Assembly (NCBI GenBank): GCA_020161535.1
Contig: JAIUNW010000011.1
Location: 62,001 to 126,000, forward strand
Origin: Bacteroidota bacterium
GTDB taxonomy: Bacteria > Bacteroidota > Bacteroidia > Chitinophagales > Chitinophagaceae
Length of the DNA: 64,000 bases
Direction of reading: 5' to 3'
The notes beneath the pieces are model-generated. The model was not told where the DNA came from and did not search any database. It saw nothing but the letters and a program-made list of their open reading frames with translations. Numbering within the stretch: the first letter of the stretch is position 1; each line of letters starts with the position of its first letter. The translations under genes and the position numbers were made by a program. This document shows, piece after piece, positions 1-6,393 of this stretch.

Positions 1-55
1 CGAAAGCAGTACAGAATCCGGCTTATAGGAGGGAAGATTTTTTCAAATACTGCAG

Positions 56-2200
56 TCAACTCGCCCAGAAGTGACTGTACAAGTTTGCAGATTGTAGCAG
101 TTGCTCATGCTGTCCCTGTTCCTGCACTTTGCCTTCTTTTAGCACAATGATTTCATCGGCATTTCTAATGGTCGACAATCGATGCGCAATTATAATTAGG
201 GTTTTGTCTTGTTGCCTAAACCATTCCAGCGCTTCCTGAATAGTTCGTTCGCTGGCAGGATCGAGGTTACTCGTGGCTTCATCCAGTATCAATATTTCGG
301 GATTACGGTATAAGGCACGTGCGATGGCGAGCCTTTGTCTTTGTCCGCCGGACAAATTAACCCCATTCTCATTTAATATCGTATTGTAATTAGCCGGTAG
401 TTTTTCAACCACTTCGTGCAAACCGGTGATTTTCGACACCGTTAGCAATCGCTGCAGATCGGGTTGTACATCACCGATGGCAATATTGTCGATAATGGTA
501 CCGGAAAACAAGTCGATCTGTTGCGGCACCACACTGATCATTCTTCTCAAACTGGTATGACTGAAATGGTTGATATCAATACCGCCGATGCTGATATTCC
601 CTTCTTTCAACGGATAAAGGTTTTGCAGCAGCGAAAGCAATGATGATTTTCCGCTACCGCTTTCACCTACTATCGCCGTGGTCTGGTTTTTTCGGATGCA
701 AAGATTGAGTCCATTGAATACCATTGCTCTGGTGCCATAGCGGAAATGAATATTGTTAAACCGGATATCACCGATTAATTCAGGCGTTAGTGCTACAGCA
801 TGTTCTTGAATGGGTTCCGTTTCGAGGTCGATGATTTCAAAAAGTCGATCGGCTGCGATTAATGCATCCTGGATATTGCGGTTGGCGCCAATCAAAGACA
901 GCGCGGGGCCGGTAAAATAGCCGATCAAGGCGTAAAACGACAACAATTCGCCGGCGGTCAGTTCTCGTTTAATCACAAAATAAGTGCCTGCCCAGAGAAT
1001 GCCGATGGTGAACAACCGGGTGAAAAAATCAGAAGTGTTGCCCAGGAAAATATTGCGTGTACTGCTTTGGTAAATGGTTCGCAACAGAGAAACAAAACGG
1101 TTTTCGGTCGTCAAGTTGGCGTGTTGTTCGAGACCGAATCGTTTGATGGTGCCAGCGGCATTCAGGCTTTCGACCAGGTGGGCCTCAAGATCAGCACTGT
1201 GTTCCATCAGTCTGCGTTGCCATTTTTTGTTGATGGCATTGCTAAGCGCATATAGCAGTGCATAAATCGGAATCAATGCCAGCATGATCAGGGCTAGTTT
1301 CCAATAGTAGAAAAACATCAGGGTGATAGAGAAGGCAACAATTAGTACATTCACGACAATGCCCAGCGCTACGTCATTCACAAATACCCTTATTTTGACG
1401 GCATCGTTGATGCGGCTGATGATTTCACCCACGCGCATGGTGTCAAAAAATCTTTGTGGCAATTGTAACAGGTGTTTATAATAGCCGAGTATCAGGCTGG
1501 CATCGATGTGTTGTCCTGTTCGCAAACCAAGTAATGTTTTGAAGGAACCAATGAAAATTTCCAGCAGCAGGATAATTATCATGCCAATGCTGAGCAGGTT
1601 CAGCAAGCGCATATTGCCTTCGGGGATTACATGGTCGATCACCTTTTGCATATACACCGATGCAGAAAGCCCCAGGATGGTATAGACCAGTGCCCCGATC
1701 AGCATTTCTGCAATCACCGTTTTGTGTGGTCTGATCAAAGAAAAGAATCGTTTTACATGCGATGCTTTATCGTTGCCCGGTTTAAAGCTTTCACCCGGTA
1801 GAAGTAGAACGATGATACCGGTCCATTTTTCAGCAAATGCGGTTATCGTTTCTTTGCGAATTGTCCCTTCGCCCGGGTCCATTATATAGATGTGTTTTTT
1901 GGTCACTTTGCAGATGACCACAAAATGGTGCAGGCCATTTTTAACAATCACATGGGCGATAGCGGGCAAGGGAATTTTTGAAAGTGATTCTGTTGTTCCT
2001 TTTGCTGCCTTCGCCTGAAAGCCCAGTTTTTCGGCCGCTTCTACGAGTCCCAGTACATTGGTGCCACGGCTATCAGTGCCGGCATATTGTCTGATTCGAC
2101 TAACCGGTAAGTGCAAGCGATGATAAGCGGCCACACTGGCGATGCAGGCTGCCCCACAATCTGTGATATCGCGCTGTTTGATTTTAATACCCCTTTTCAT
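56..2200 (-). CDS. C39-peptidase-containing ABC exporter for GG-leader peptides
   Basis: 714 residues, the usual length of a bacteriocin-type exporter. An N-terminal C39 cysteine peptidase (about 1-135) has Cys15 in a DCGAAC motif, His92 and Asp108 as the expected catalytic triad. A six-helix ABC transmembrane domain (about 155-440) follows, then an ATPase domain with Walker A GESGSGKSS near 510, signature LSGGQRQR near 615, Walker B ILILDEATS near 634 and the H-loop His near 668. Such proteins sit in the inner membrane, cut leaders after Gly-Gly and export the core peptide. The start overlaps the 3' end of the HlyD gene by 17 bp, so the two are co-transcribed. Five GG-leader peptide genes lie upstream on the same strand and are the likely substrates (inference). 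Every catalytic motif looks intact. Confidence 0.95.
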   Translation of the reverse strand: MKRGIKIKQRDITDCGAACIASVAAYHRLHLPVSRIRQYAGTDSRGTNVLGLVEAAEKLGFQAKAAKGTTESLSKIPLPAIAHVIVKNGLHHFVVICKVTKKHIYIMDPGEGTIRKETITAFAEKWTGIIVLLLPGESFKPGNDKASHVKRFFSLIRPHKTVIAEMLIGALVYTILGLSASVYMQKVIDHVIPEGNMRLLNLLSIGMIIILLLEIFIGSFKTLLGLRTGQHIDASLILGYYKHLLQLPQRFFDTMRVGEIISRINDAVKIRVFVNDVALGIVVNVLIVAFSITLMFFYYWKLALIMLALIPIYALLYALSNAINKKWQRRLMEHSADLEAHLVESLNAAGTIKRFGLEQHANLTTENRFVSLLRTIYQSSTRNIFLGNTSDFFTRLFTIGILWAGTYFVIKRELTAGELLSFYALIGYFTGPALSLIGANRNIQDALIAADRLFEIIDLETEPIQEHAVALTPELIGDIRFNNIHFRYGTRAMVFNGLNLCIRKNQTTAIVGESGSGKSSLLSLLQNLYPLKEGNISIGGIDINHFSHTSLRRMISVVPQQIDLFSGTIIDNIAIGDVQPDLQRLLTVSKITGLHEVVEKLPANYNTILNENGVNLSGGQRQRLAIARALYRNPEILILDEATSNLDPASERTIQEALEWFRQQDKTLIIIAHRLSTIRNADEIIVLKEGKVQEQGQHEQLLQSANLYSHFWAS

Positions 2201-3365
2201 TGTCGGCAGTTGTCAGGTCGGTTCTACGTGGGTTCAGCCAATCGTCTATTTTGTCAAATAACAATTGCCAAAGGCTTCTGCGTGCTATGAAGAAATTGGC
2301 CTGGAAATCGAGTCCTTTTTGCAATTTGCCGGTGTATCCGTTTTTGAGGTGCAGGGTGCTGCTGTCAAAACTGCAGCGTAATTTGATGACTGCCGTATTG
2401 TTCACAATGCTGAAATCCTTGTCGATGCTGATCACCCTGCCGGTCATTTCACCGAAATAATTGTAATTGAAAGCACTGAACTGGTACCTGGCTACTTGTC
2501 CCTTTTGCAATAGACCAATATCACGGCTTTTTACAAAGCATTCGCCCATTAAACCATTTTCTGGTGAGATAATACAAACCAATTGATTTGCCTGCAGGTA
2601 ACTACCGGCATAGATATCATTCAGTCCCTGGATGCTGCCACTGGTAGCGGCACGTATGCCCAGCAATGATGCCTCGGCAAGCACCTGTTTTCGCTGGGTT
2701 TCCAGTTGTTCAATGCTGATGCGATACTTGGCCAGGTCCTGCTGCCAGCTAGTTCTTTGCTCCAGCAAAAAACTATGGTAACTGTCAGAAGCCTGTTCAT
2801 GCAGGTGTTGTATATCATAGAACTCTTTGGGCGAGATGATTTTTTCGGTGGCCAGTTGGCTGTTTATTTGCAGATCATGTTTGGTTTTGTCCAGTTGGCC
2901 TGCTTTTTCCCGTCGAAGGGATAAGTGCCGATTGAGCTGTTCTTTGTACACGCTCGACTGAAGCGCAGCACTCTTGTCGGCTGGCGCGTTGGCCGACATC
3001 GTTAGCATCTGCAAATCGTGCAGGTAGCGTCGATATTCACCCAGCTCCCGGTCGATGGCGTTAAGTTTGTCGGCCGTGTGCAGGTCTTTCACCTTTATTA
3101 CCAACTGGTCTTTTTCGACTAAATCTCCGTCTTTCAGAAAAATGCTGTCAACAATACCACTAACCAGTGATCGTATTTCCGTTCGTTCTGTCGCCGGGCG
3201 GATCACGCCGGAACTGCTTACATAGATGTCTGTGTACACAAATTTTGAAGCGAAAAGTGAACCGATTATGGCGATCATGATGACCCAATAAATCAGGTGA
3301 TACCTTGTTCTAAGAGAAGGGAGGTAGCTGAAGGATGAATTTGAAATATGCTCCATTGATAGCAT
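2184..3365 (-). CDS. HlyD-family periplasmic adaptor subunit
   Basis: About 393 residues from the ATG at 3365; a TTG two codons upstream is less likely. A short cytoplasmic N-terminus, one membrane helix (about 26-46), then a biotinyl-lipoyl-like half motif (VSGIVDSIFLKDGDLVEKD), a long alpha-helical hairpin rich in Gln, Leu and Lys, and a C-terminal beta-barrel region. This is the membrane-fusion architecture that links an inner-membrane ABC exporter to an outer-membrane channel. It overlaps the exporter gene by 17 bp and follows the small GG peptide by 30 bp, giving a peptide-adaptor-exporter operon. No TolC-type gene is visible nearby, so the outer-membrane component must be encoded elsewhere. 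Confidence 0.92.
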   Translation of the reverse strand: MLSMEHISNSSFSYLPSLRTRYHLIYWVIMIAIIGSLFASKFVYTDIYVSSSGVIRPATERTEIRSLVSGIVDSIFLKDGDLVEKDQLVIKVKDLHTADKLNAIDRELGEYRRYLHDLQMLTMSANAPADKSAALQSSVYKEQLNRHLSLRREKAGQLDKTKHDLQINSQLATEKIISPKEFYDIQHLHEQASDSYHSFLLEQRTSWQQDLAKYRISIEQLETQRKQVLAEASLLGIRAATSGSIQGLNDIYAGSYLQANQLVCIISPENGLMGECFVKSRDIGLLQKGQVARYQFSAFNYNYFGEMTGRVISIDKDFSIVNNTAVIKLRCSFDSSTLHLKNGYTGKLQKGLDFQANFFIARRSLWQLLFDKIDDWLNPRRTDLTTADNEKGY

Positions 3366-3395
3366 GTGCAATCATTTTTCAGTAGGCGATTTGCC

Positions 3396-3632
3396 TTATT
3401 GAACGCGCAGTGCCGCCAGGGCTCGTTGCTTGTTTTGGGTTGGGTTATTGGTATCTGTCGCCTTTCCAGGTGCATGTGTTGGATACAAGGAATACATCCG
3501 GGCTGGCTGCGGTCCCACCCAGAAAATAGAAGTGCCAGGTACCAGCAAAAGGGGAATACCACCATTGGTATTCGTCATTTCTTCCTCTTGCAAAACAGTT
3601 AGCGCCATTTCGGCAATCATTGCGTTTTTCAT
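3396..3632 (-). CDS. GG-leader peptide, unique copy next to the exporter
   Basis: 78 residues. The first 25 form a C39-type leader: hydrophobic positions at M5, M9, L12 and L14, an acidic patch (EEE) and a terminal Gly24-Gly25 in the context TNTNGG. The core starts IPLLLVPGTSIFW, then becomes polar and Pro/Thr/Asn/Gln-rich with a basic end. It lacks the Cys found at position 41 of the four duplicated peptides downstream in this list. It is the first gene of the peptide-HlyD-ABC operon, 30 bp before the adaptor. Leader type and location support secretion by that exporter. The function of the core (bacteriocin, signal or surface peptide) cannot be told from sequence. An ORF on the opposite strand of similar length is a shadow. 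Confidence 0.75.
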   Translation of the reverse strand: MKNAMIAEMALTVLQEEEMTNTNGGIPLLLVPGTSIFWVGPQPARMYSLYPTHAPGKATDTNNPTQNKQRALAALRVQ

Positions 3633-3893
3633 CTTCCACTATTAATTGTTTGGTAATTACTCGTCTTTTGTTCACTGCTGTTGAACCGGGCATACAGCAT
3701 CCTTCCCGCTGCGAAAGCAGATTTATTTTTTTCGTGTAGTATCAGTATTTATAGGTGGGTCGGGAGTGGTTGTTTCTTGATTTTTCGGGCTTTCCGAACA
3801 GTAAGTAGGCAAAAGATAACTAAGGTTGATTTAGGAACTTCATCGGTAGAAATTAATACTCTTGCCTATTTATGTGCGTAAGTGTAAAAAGAT
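3633..3893. other. Noncoding gap upstream of the exporter operon
   Basis: No convincing gene. It holds a small CTGC-GAAA-GCAG hairpin (3709-3720) and AT-rich stretches that could carry the operon promoter for the minus strand; a TATCTTTT box near 3810-3817 is one mismatch from TAnnTTTG. Short ORFs here have no leader, signal or family resemblance. Confidence 0.4.
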
Positions 3894-3906
3894 TAAGCAG
3901 TAGGTA

Positions 3907-3944
3907 AAAGCGTTGGGTTTAAAGCCCAACGCTTTATTTTTTTG
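3907..3944. terminator. Hairpin closing duplicated unit A
   Basis: An 11-bp perfect stem (3907-3917 with 3925-3935) around a 7-nt loop, just after the stop of the peptide gene that ends at 3947. Read on the plus strand it is followed by a T-rich tract; on the minus strand the downstream arm runs into only four Ts, so it may act as a terminator in one direction and a stem-loop stabiliser or attenuator in the other. The equivalent place in unit B has a homologous stem. Confidence 0.6.
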
Positions 3945-3946
3945 TT

Positions 3947-4183
3947 TTAACGAGCTGGTTTTACTGTAACGCTCGAGTCGCTTTGGTTGACAGTGACCGA
4001 ACAATTACTGCATTGCACATTTACTTGATAACTGCTATTGTTTTTATTTACCTGCGATGTGCATCCACCAACGAGTAAAATCGCACCGATGATCAACAAT
4101 GGAATGATACCACCTTCGGTTTCGAGTATCTCGTCGTTTTCGAGCATTGCCACCCCATAATGACTGATTTCAAGGCTTTTCAT
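3947..4183 (-). CDS. GG-leader peptide with lipobox-like core (type 2, copy A)
   Basis: 78 residues. Leader 1-25 ends LETEGG and has the usual hydrophobic and acidic pattern of C39 substrates. Directly after Gly25 comes the hydrophobic segment IIPLLIIGAILLVGGC, ending in Cys41 in a lipobox-like LVGGC. The remaining 37 residues are polar, Asn/Ser/Val-rich and probably beta-strand forming, with a CxxC (Cys58, Cys61). It lies 5 bp after the type 1 peptide and is probably translated from the same transcript. Copy B (5471-5707) differs at seven residues by my count. Read as a precursor, the product could be exported by the C39 transporter, or the hydrophobic segment could serve as a lipoprotein signal. 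Which is true is not decidable here. Confidence 0.8.
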   Translation of the reverse strand: MKSLEISHYGVAMLENDEILETEGGIIPLLIIGAILLVGGCTSQVNKNNSSYQVNVQCSNCSVTVNQSDSSVTVKPAR

Positions 4184-4188
4184 ATCAA

Positions 4189-4431
4189 TTAAGGTTTAGG
4201 CGTTACTTTAAGTGTTCCATTGTTTTTGTTGTTAATGGAGTCCCCTACATTTTGACCAACGATTTGCACGTTAATTTGTGAACTGCTATTATTCTGGTTA
4301 TTCTGCACACAACCAGCCAACAGTATACATGCGCCGATGATCAGCAGCGGCAGAATACCGCCTTCAATGTCGATCATTTCCTGGTCAGAAATAACAGCCA
4401 ATTTCATGTCATTCATCACTAAACTTTTCAT
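4189..4431 (-). CDS. GG-leader peptide with lipobox core (type 1, copy A)
   Basis: 80 residues from the ATG at 4431; the GTG codon just upstream is an unlikely start. Leader 1-25 ends MIDIEGG. The core begins ILPLLIIGACILLAGC, a textbook lipobox (LAGC) with Cys41 at exactly the same position as in the type 2 peptide. The tail is Asn/Gln-rich (VQNNQNN...) with beta-prone segments and a PKP end. It is the first gene of unit A, preceded by the structured leader and followed after 5 bp by the type 2 gene. Compared with copy B there are ten differences, seven of them within residues 49-58, while leader and hydrophobic segment are nearly invariant. No Bacteroidota surface-export signal (acidic residues after the Cys) is seen. 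Confidence 0.8.
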   Translation of the reverse strand: MKSLVMNDMKLAVISDQEMIDIEGGILPLLIIGACILLAGCVQNNQNNSSSQINVQIVGQNVGDSINNKNNGTLKVTPKP

Positions 4432-4434
4432 CAC

Positions 4435-4683
4435 AATTGGTTTTAATTTGTTTTAATCTTGTCTTGTGTTCGTTGTACTTCCGAACAGGGCCTATAGTAT
4501 CACTCCCTTCCGCCGAAGCGGTCCTCACTGGTTTTCGTCTTAGCTAACGGGACACCAGTATTCCTTACAATTGCCATTTGTAATATATTTAAAGACGAAC
4601 CCCTAAAGGGTAGTCGTTGTTTTTTACTTTCAGGGTATGTGTGTTGGTTGTCAAGTGACCTATTTGCCAGTACGGCTGACATA
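4435..4683 (-). promoter_or_regulatory. Structured leader of duplicated unit A
   Basis: Noncoding leader of the type 1/type 2 peptide pair. It can fold into several short hairpins: CCGC-cgaa-GCGG at 4510-4521, ACTGGT/ACCAGT at 4527-4532 and 4554-4559 enclosing the palindrome TTAGCTAA (4540-4547), and GAC..CCC/GGG..GTC at 4594-4615. The same elements occur at matching places in unit B with some paired changes. An ORF across this stretch is not supported because it fails to align as protein between copies. Confidence 0.5.
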
Positions 4684-4719
4684 TTTAGGTAGTACAGAAT
4701 TGGCTTGAATCCGATTGAT

Positions 4720-5418
4720 TCAGTCAATCACTTCTTTCGCAAAACCACTGTGGAAGCTATCGCTGTCAATTTTGACTTTCCGAGCCATGGATATCGTTAT
4801 AATGATGAAGGAGATGGGTATGGCGAGATCAGCGGCTTGAAAAAATAACTTTTCGGCGATCGCCTTTTGGTCTCCGGGTATTTTTACAATTCCCATCAGC
4901 ATTTTGCCGAAGAAAGATTCAAAAAACGGATCATTTACATTCACATCAATGGTCTCTACACTATTGGTGACGCCAATGATCTTGCTATGCTGTCTCAAAA
5001 TGCCACCATAGTAGTTGTATATGCTGACGTAAGATTTTATTATTACGTACGACCAGAAGCTCCAATAGCCAAGGTAGTTTAGTATGCCCTTTGCACTATT
5101 AAGCAACCTAAACTTGGTGTTTTTTTCTCTTGGGTCGTAAAAAAAGTATGTCTTTAATATGTCAAGAATACCATTGCTTTTTCGATATTGGTACAAAGGT
5201 GTTTTGAAATAGTCGGTATGATAAAGTAACAAAGCTGCCTGTATAAACAAATAGGCGAAAAGTACCGGTAGTAGAATAGCCCAGCTTCTTCCAAATTTGA
5301 CTATCCAAAAATTCTGTTCTGAATCTAGTGTGGGCGTGGCAAAATAAGTTGAATGGATATCAACCAGGTTGAGAACAAACATTATGCTGAACATCAGCAA
5401 GAATTTCTTAGATGGCAT
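4720..5418 (-). CDS. Small polytopic membrane protein of unknown function
   Basis: 232 residues from the ATG at 5418; a longer reading frame would run backwards through the peptide gene of unit B and is not credible. Three to four hydrophobic helices can be seen: about 5-25, 45-65, near 120-140 and 205-225. The N-terminal part has NLVDIHSTYF followed by E-x-N, which resembles the D-x-x-S/T...E-x-N pattern of DUF5658-type membrane proteins, but only weakly. It sits between the two peptide units, and its start codon coincides with the edge of unit B. Position suggests an immunity, processing or anchoring role for the peptides (inference). No enzymatic motif was found. Confidence 0.7.
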   Translation of the reverse strand: MPSKKFLLMFSIMFVLNLVDIHSTYFATPTLDSEQNFWIVKFGRSWAILLPVLFAYLFIQAALLLYHTDYFKTPLYQYRKSNGILDILKTYFFYDPREKNTKFRLLNSAKGILNYLGYWSFWSYVIIKSYVSIYNYYGGILRQHSKIIGVTNSVETIDVNVNDPFFESFFGKMLMGIVKIPGDQKAIAEKLFFQAADLAIPISFIIITISMARKVKIDSDSFHSGFAKEVID

Positions 5419-5431
5419 AAGCAGTAGGTAA

Positions 5432-5458
5432 GAGCATTGGTTTTTTAGGCCAATGCCC
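5432..5458. terminator. Hairpin closing duplicated unit B
   Basis: Stem GCATTGG/CCAATGC (5434-5440 with 5450-5456), matching GCGTTGG/CCAACGC in unit A; one base pair changed from G-C to A-T on both sides. It lies between the type 2 peptide stop and the membrane protein start, where it could attenuate read-through. Confidence 0.55.
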
Positions 5459-5470
5459 TGTTTTTTAGGT

Positions 5471-5707
5471 TTAACGAGCTGGTTTAACTGTAACGCTGGA
5501 ATCACTTTGGTTGATAGTAACCGAACAATTATTGCATTGTACATTAACTTGGTAACTACCACTGTTTTTATTTACCTGCGATGTGCATCCGCCAACGAGT
5601 AAAATTGCACCAATGATCAATAGTGGAATGATGCCCCCTTCGGTTTCGAGTAGCTCATCGTTTTCGAGCATCGCGACCCCGTATTGATTGATTTCAAGAC
5701 TTTTCAT
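5471..5707 (-). CDS. GG-leader peptide with lipobox-like core (type 2, copy B)
   Basis: 78 residues, the paralogue of the gene at 3947-4183. Leader ends LLETEGG at Gly24-Gly25, followed by the same hydrophobic segment and Cys41 (LVGGC), then a polar tail with a CxxC (Cys58, Cys61). Differences from copy A are S7N, H8Q, I19L, N49S, S50G, S59N and V65I by my alignment, so leader, hydrophobic segment and all three Cys are kept. It follows the type 1 gene by 5 bp. The membrane protein gene starts 52 bp further on, after a hairpin. Likely a substrate of the C39 exporter; final localisation unknown. Confidence 0.8.
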   Translation of the reverse strand: MKSLEINQYGVAMLENDELLETEGGIIPLLIIGAILLVGGCTSQVNKNSGSYQVNVQCNNCSVTINQSDSSVTVKPAR

Positions 5708-5712
5708 ATCAA

Positions 5713-5955
5713 TTAAGGTTTTGGTGTTACTTGTAGTGTTCCGTTGTTCTTGTTGTTAATGGAGTCACCAACATTTTGGCCAATGGTCTGTATGTTGGTT
5801 TGCTTCCCGCCATTATTCTGGTTATTCTGCACACAACCTGCCAACAGTATACAGGCGCCAATGATCAACAGCGGCAAAATGCCACCCTCTATGTCGATCA
5901 TTTCCTGGTCGGAAATGGCAGCCAATCTCATGTCATTCATCACTAAACTTTTCAT
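5713..5955 (-). CDS. GG-leader peptide with lipobox core (type 1, copy B)
   Basis: 80 residues from the ATG at 5955, the paralogue of the gene at 4189-4431. Leader ends IDIEGG, core starts ILPLLIIGACILLAGC with Cys41, then an Asn/Gln-rich tail. Relative to copy A the stretch right behind the Cys is changed (SSSQINVQIV to GGKQTNIQTI), while the leader differs at only two positions. It is the promoter-proximal gene of the whole peptide region and is preceded by the structured leader of unit B. As in copy A, an exporter leader and a lipoprotein-type signal stand in series. Confidence 0.8.
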   Translation of the reverse strand: MKSLVMNDMRLAAISDQEMIDIEGGILPLLIIGACILLAGCVQNNQNNGGKQTNIQTIGQNVGDSINNKNNGTLQVTPKP

Positions 5956-5958
5956 CAC

Positions 5959-6209
5959 AATTGGTTTTATTTTGTTTTAATCTCGTCTTGCGTTCGTTGT
6001 ACTTCCGAACAGGGCCTACAGTAACACTCCCTTCCGCCGAAGCGGTCCTTACTGGTTTTCGTCCTGGCCGACGGGACACCAGCATTCCTTACAATTGCCA
6101 TTTGTAATATGCTTGCGGACCGGCCCCTGACGAGGCGGTCGTTCTGTTACTTCGAGGTAGCGGTGGTGGCTTGTAAGTGGTTTGTCGGTCGGTACGGGCT
6201 GACCGGCTT
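5959..6209 (-). promoter_or_regulatory. Structured leader of duplicated unit B
   Basis: Counterpart of 4435-4683. Hairpins at 6034-6045 (CCGC/GCGG, identical to copy A), 6051-6056 with 6078-6083, and a stronger stem GACCG/CGGTC at 6118-6122 and 6136-6140 where copy A has the shorter GAC/GTC. The inner palindrome of copy A is replaced by CTGGCCGA (6064-6071), which preserves most pairs. No gene seen. Confidence 0.5.
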
Positions 6210-6278
6210 CGATAAAACAAAATAAAGCCGATTGGCCGATAGAAAAAACCGTTATTTCACCGATTGTTTGTTCAGAAA

Positions 6279-6393
6279 AAAGTCGTAAACTAACGGAGCA
6301 GAAAGTAGTAAGCGAGCGCAGCAGAAAGTAGTAAGCTAGCGCAGCCGAAAGCCGTAAACCAACAAAGATGAAACTGGCAAGTTAACAAAGCCG
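6279..6393. repeat. Five imperfect 23-bp tandem repeats
   Basis: Units start at 6279, 6302, 6325, 6348 and 6371; each begins AAAG or AAAC and ends in a CAG/CCG/ATG-like triplet. Units 2 and 3 are nearly identical. The last unit runs into the 3' end of the HEAT-protein gene and supplies its stop codon (6382-6384). Function unknown; replication slippage is a simple origin. Confidence 0.75.

Larger units (their letters stand above)
3894..4683 (-). repeat. Duplicated peptide unit, copy A
   Basis: About 790 bp that aligns from end to end with 5418-6209: 3' hairpin, two peptide genes and a leader of about 240 bp. The coding part is very similar (about nine tenths identical at protein level by my count). 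The outer leader is more diverged but collinear. The two copies flank a small membrane protein gene. Confidence 0.85.
5418..6209 (-). repeat. Duplicated peptide unit, copy B
   Basis: Collinear with 3894-4683. The homology begins with the shared AAGCAGTAGGTAA at the start codon of the membrane protein gene and runs through hairpin, type 2 peptide, type 1 peptide and leader, fading near a shared GGCTGAC at about 6200. Confidence 0.85.

Noticed and set aside
4500..4727. 75-codon frame in the leader of unit A
   Set aside because: Does not align as protein with unit B, where the frame is broken; the stretch is better explained by RNA hairpins.
5419..5562. N-terminal extension of the 232-residue membrane protein
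   Set aside because: It would run antisense-free but out of frame through the type 2 peptide gene and crosses the repeat edge; the ATG at 5418 fits the membrane helix start.
6279..6393. CRISPR-like array
   Set aside because: Units are contiguous 23-bp repeats without spacers and no cas genes are near.
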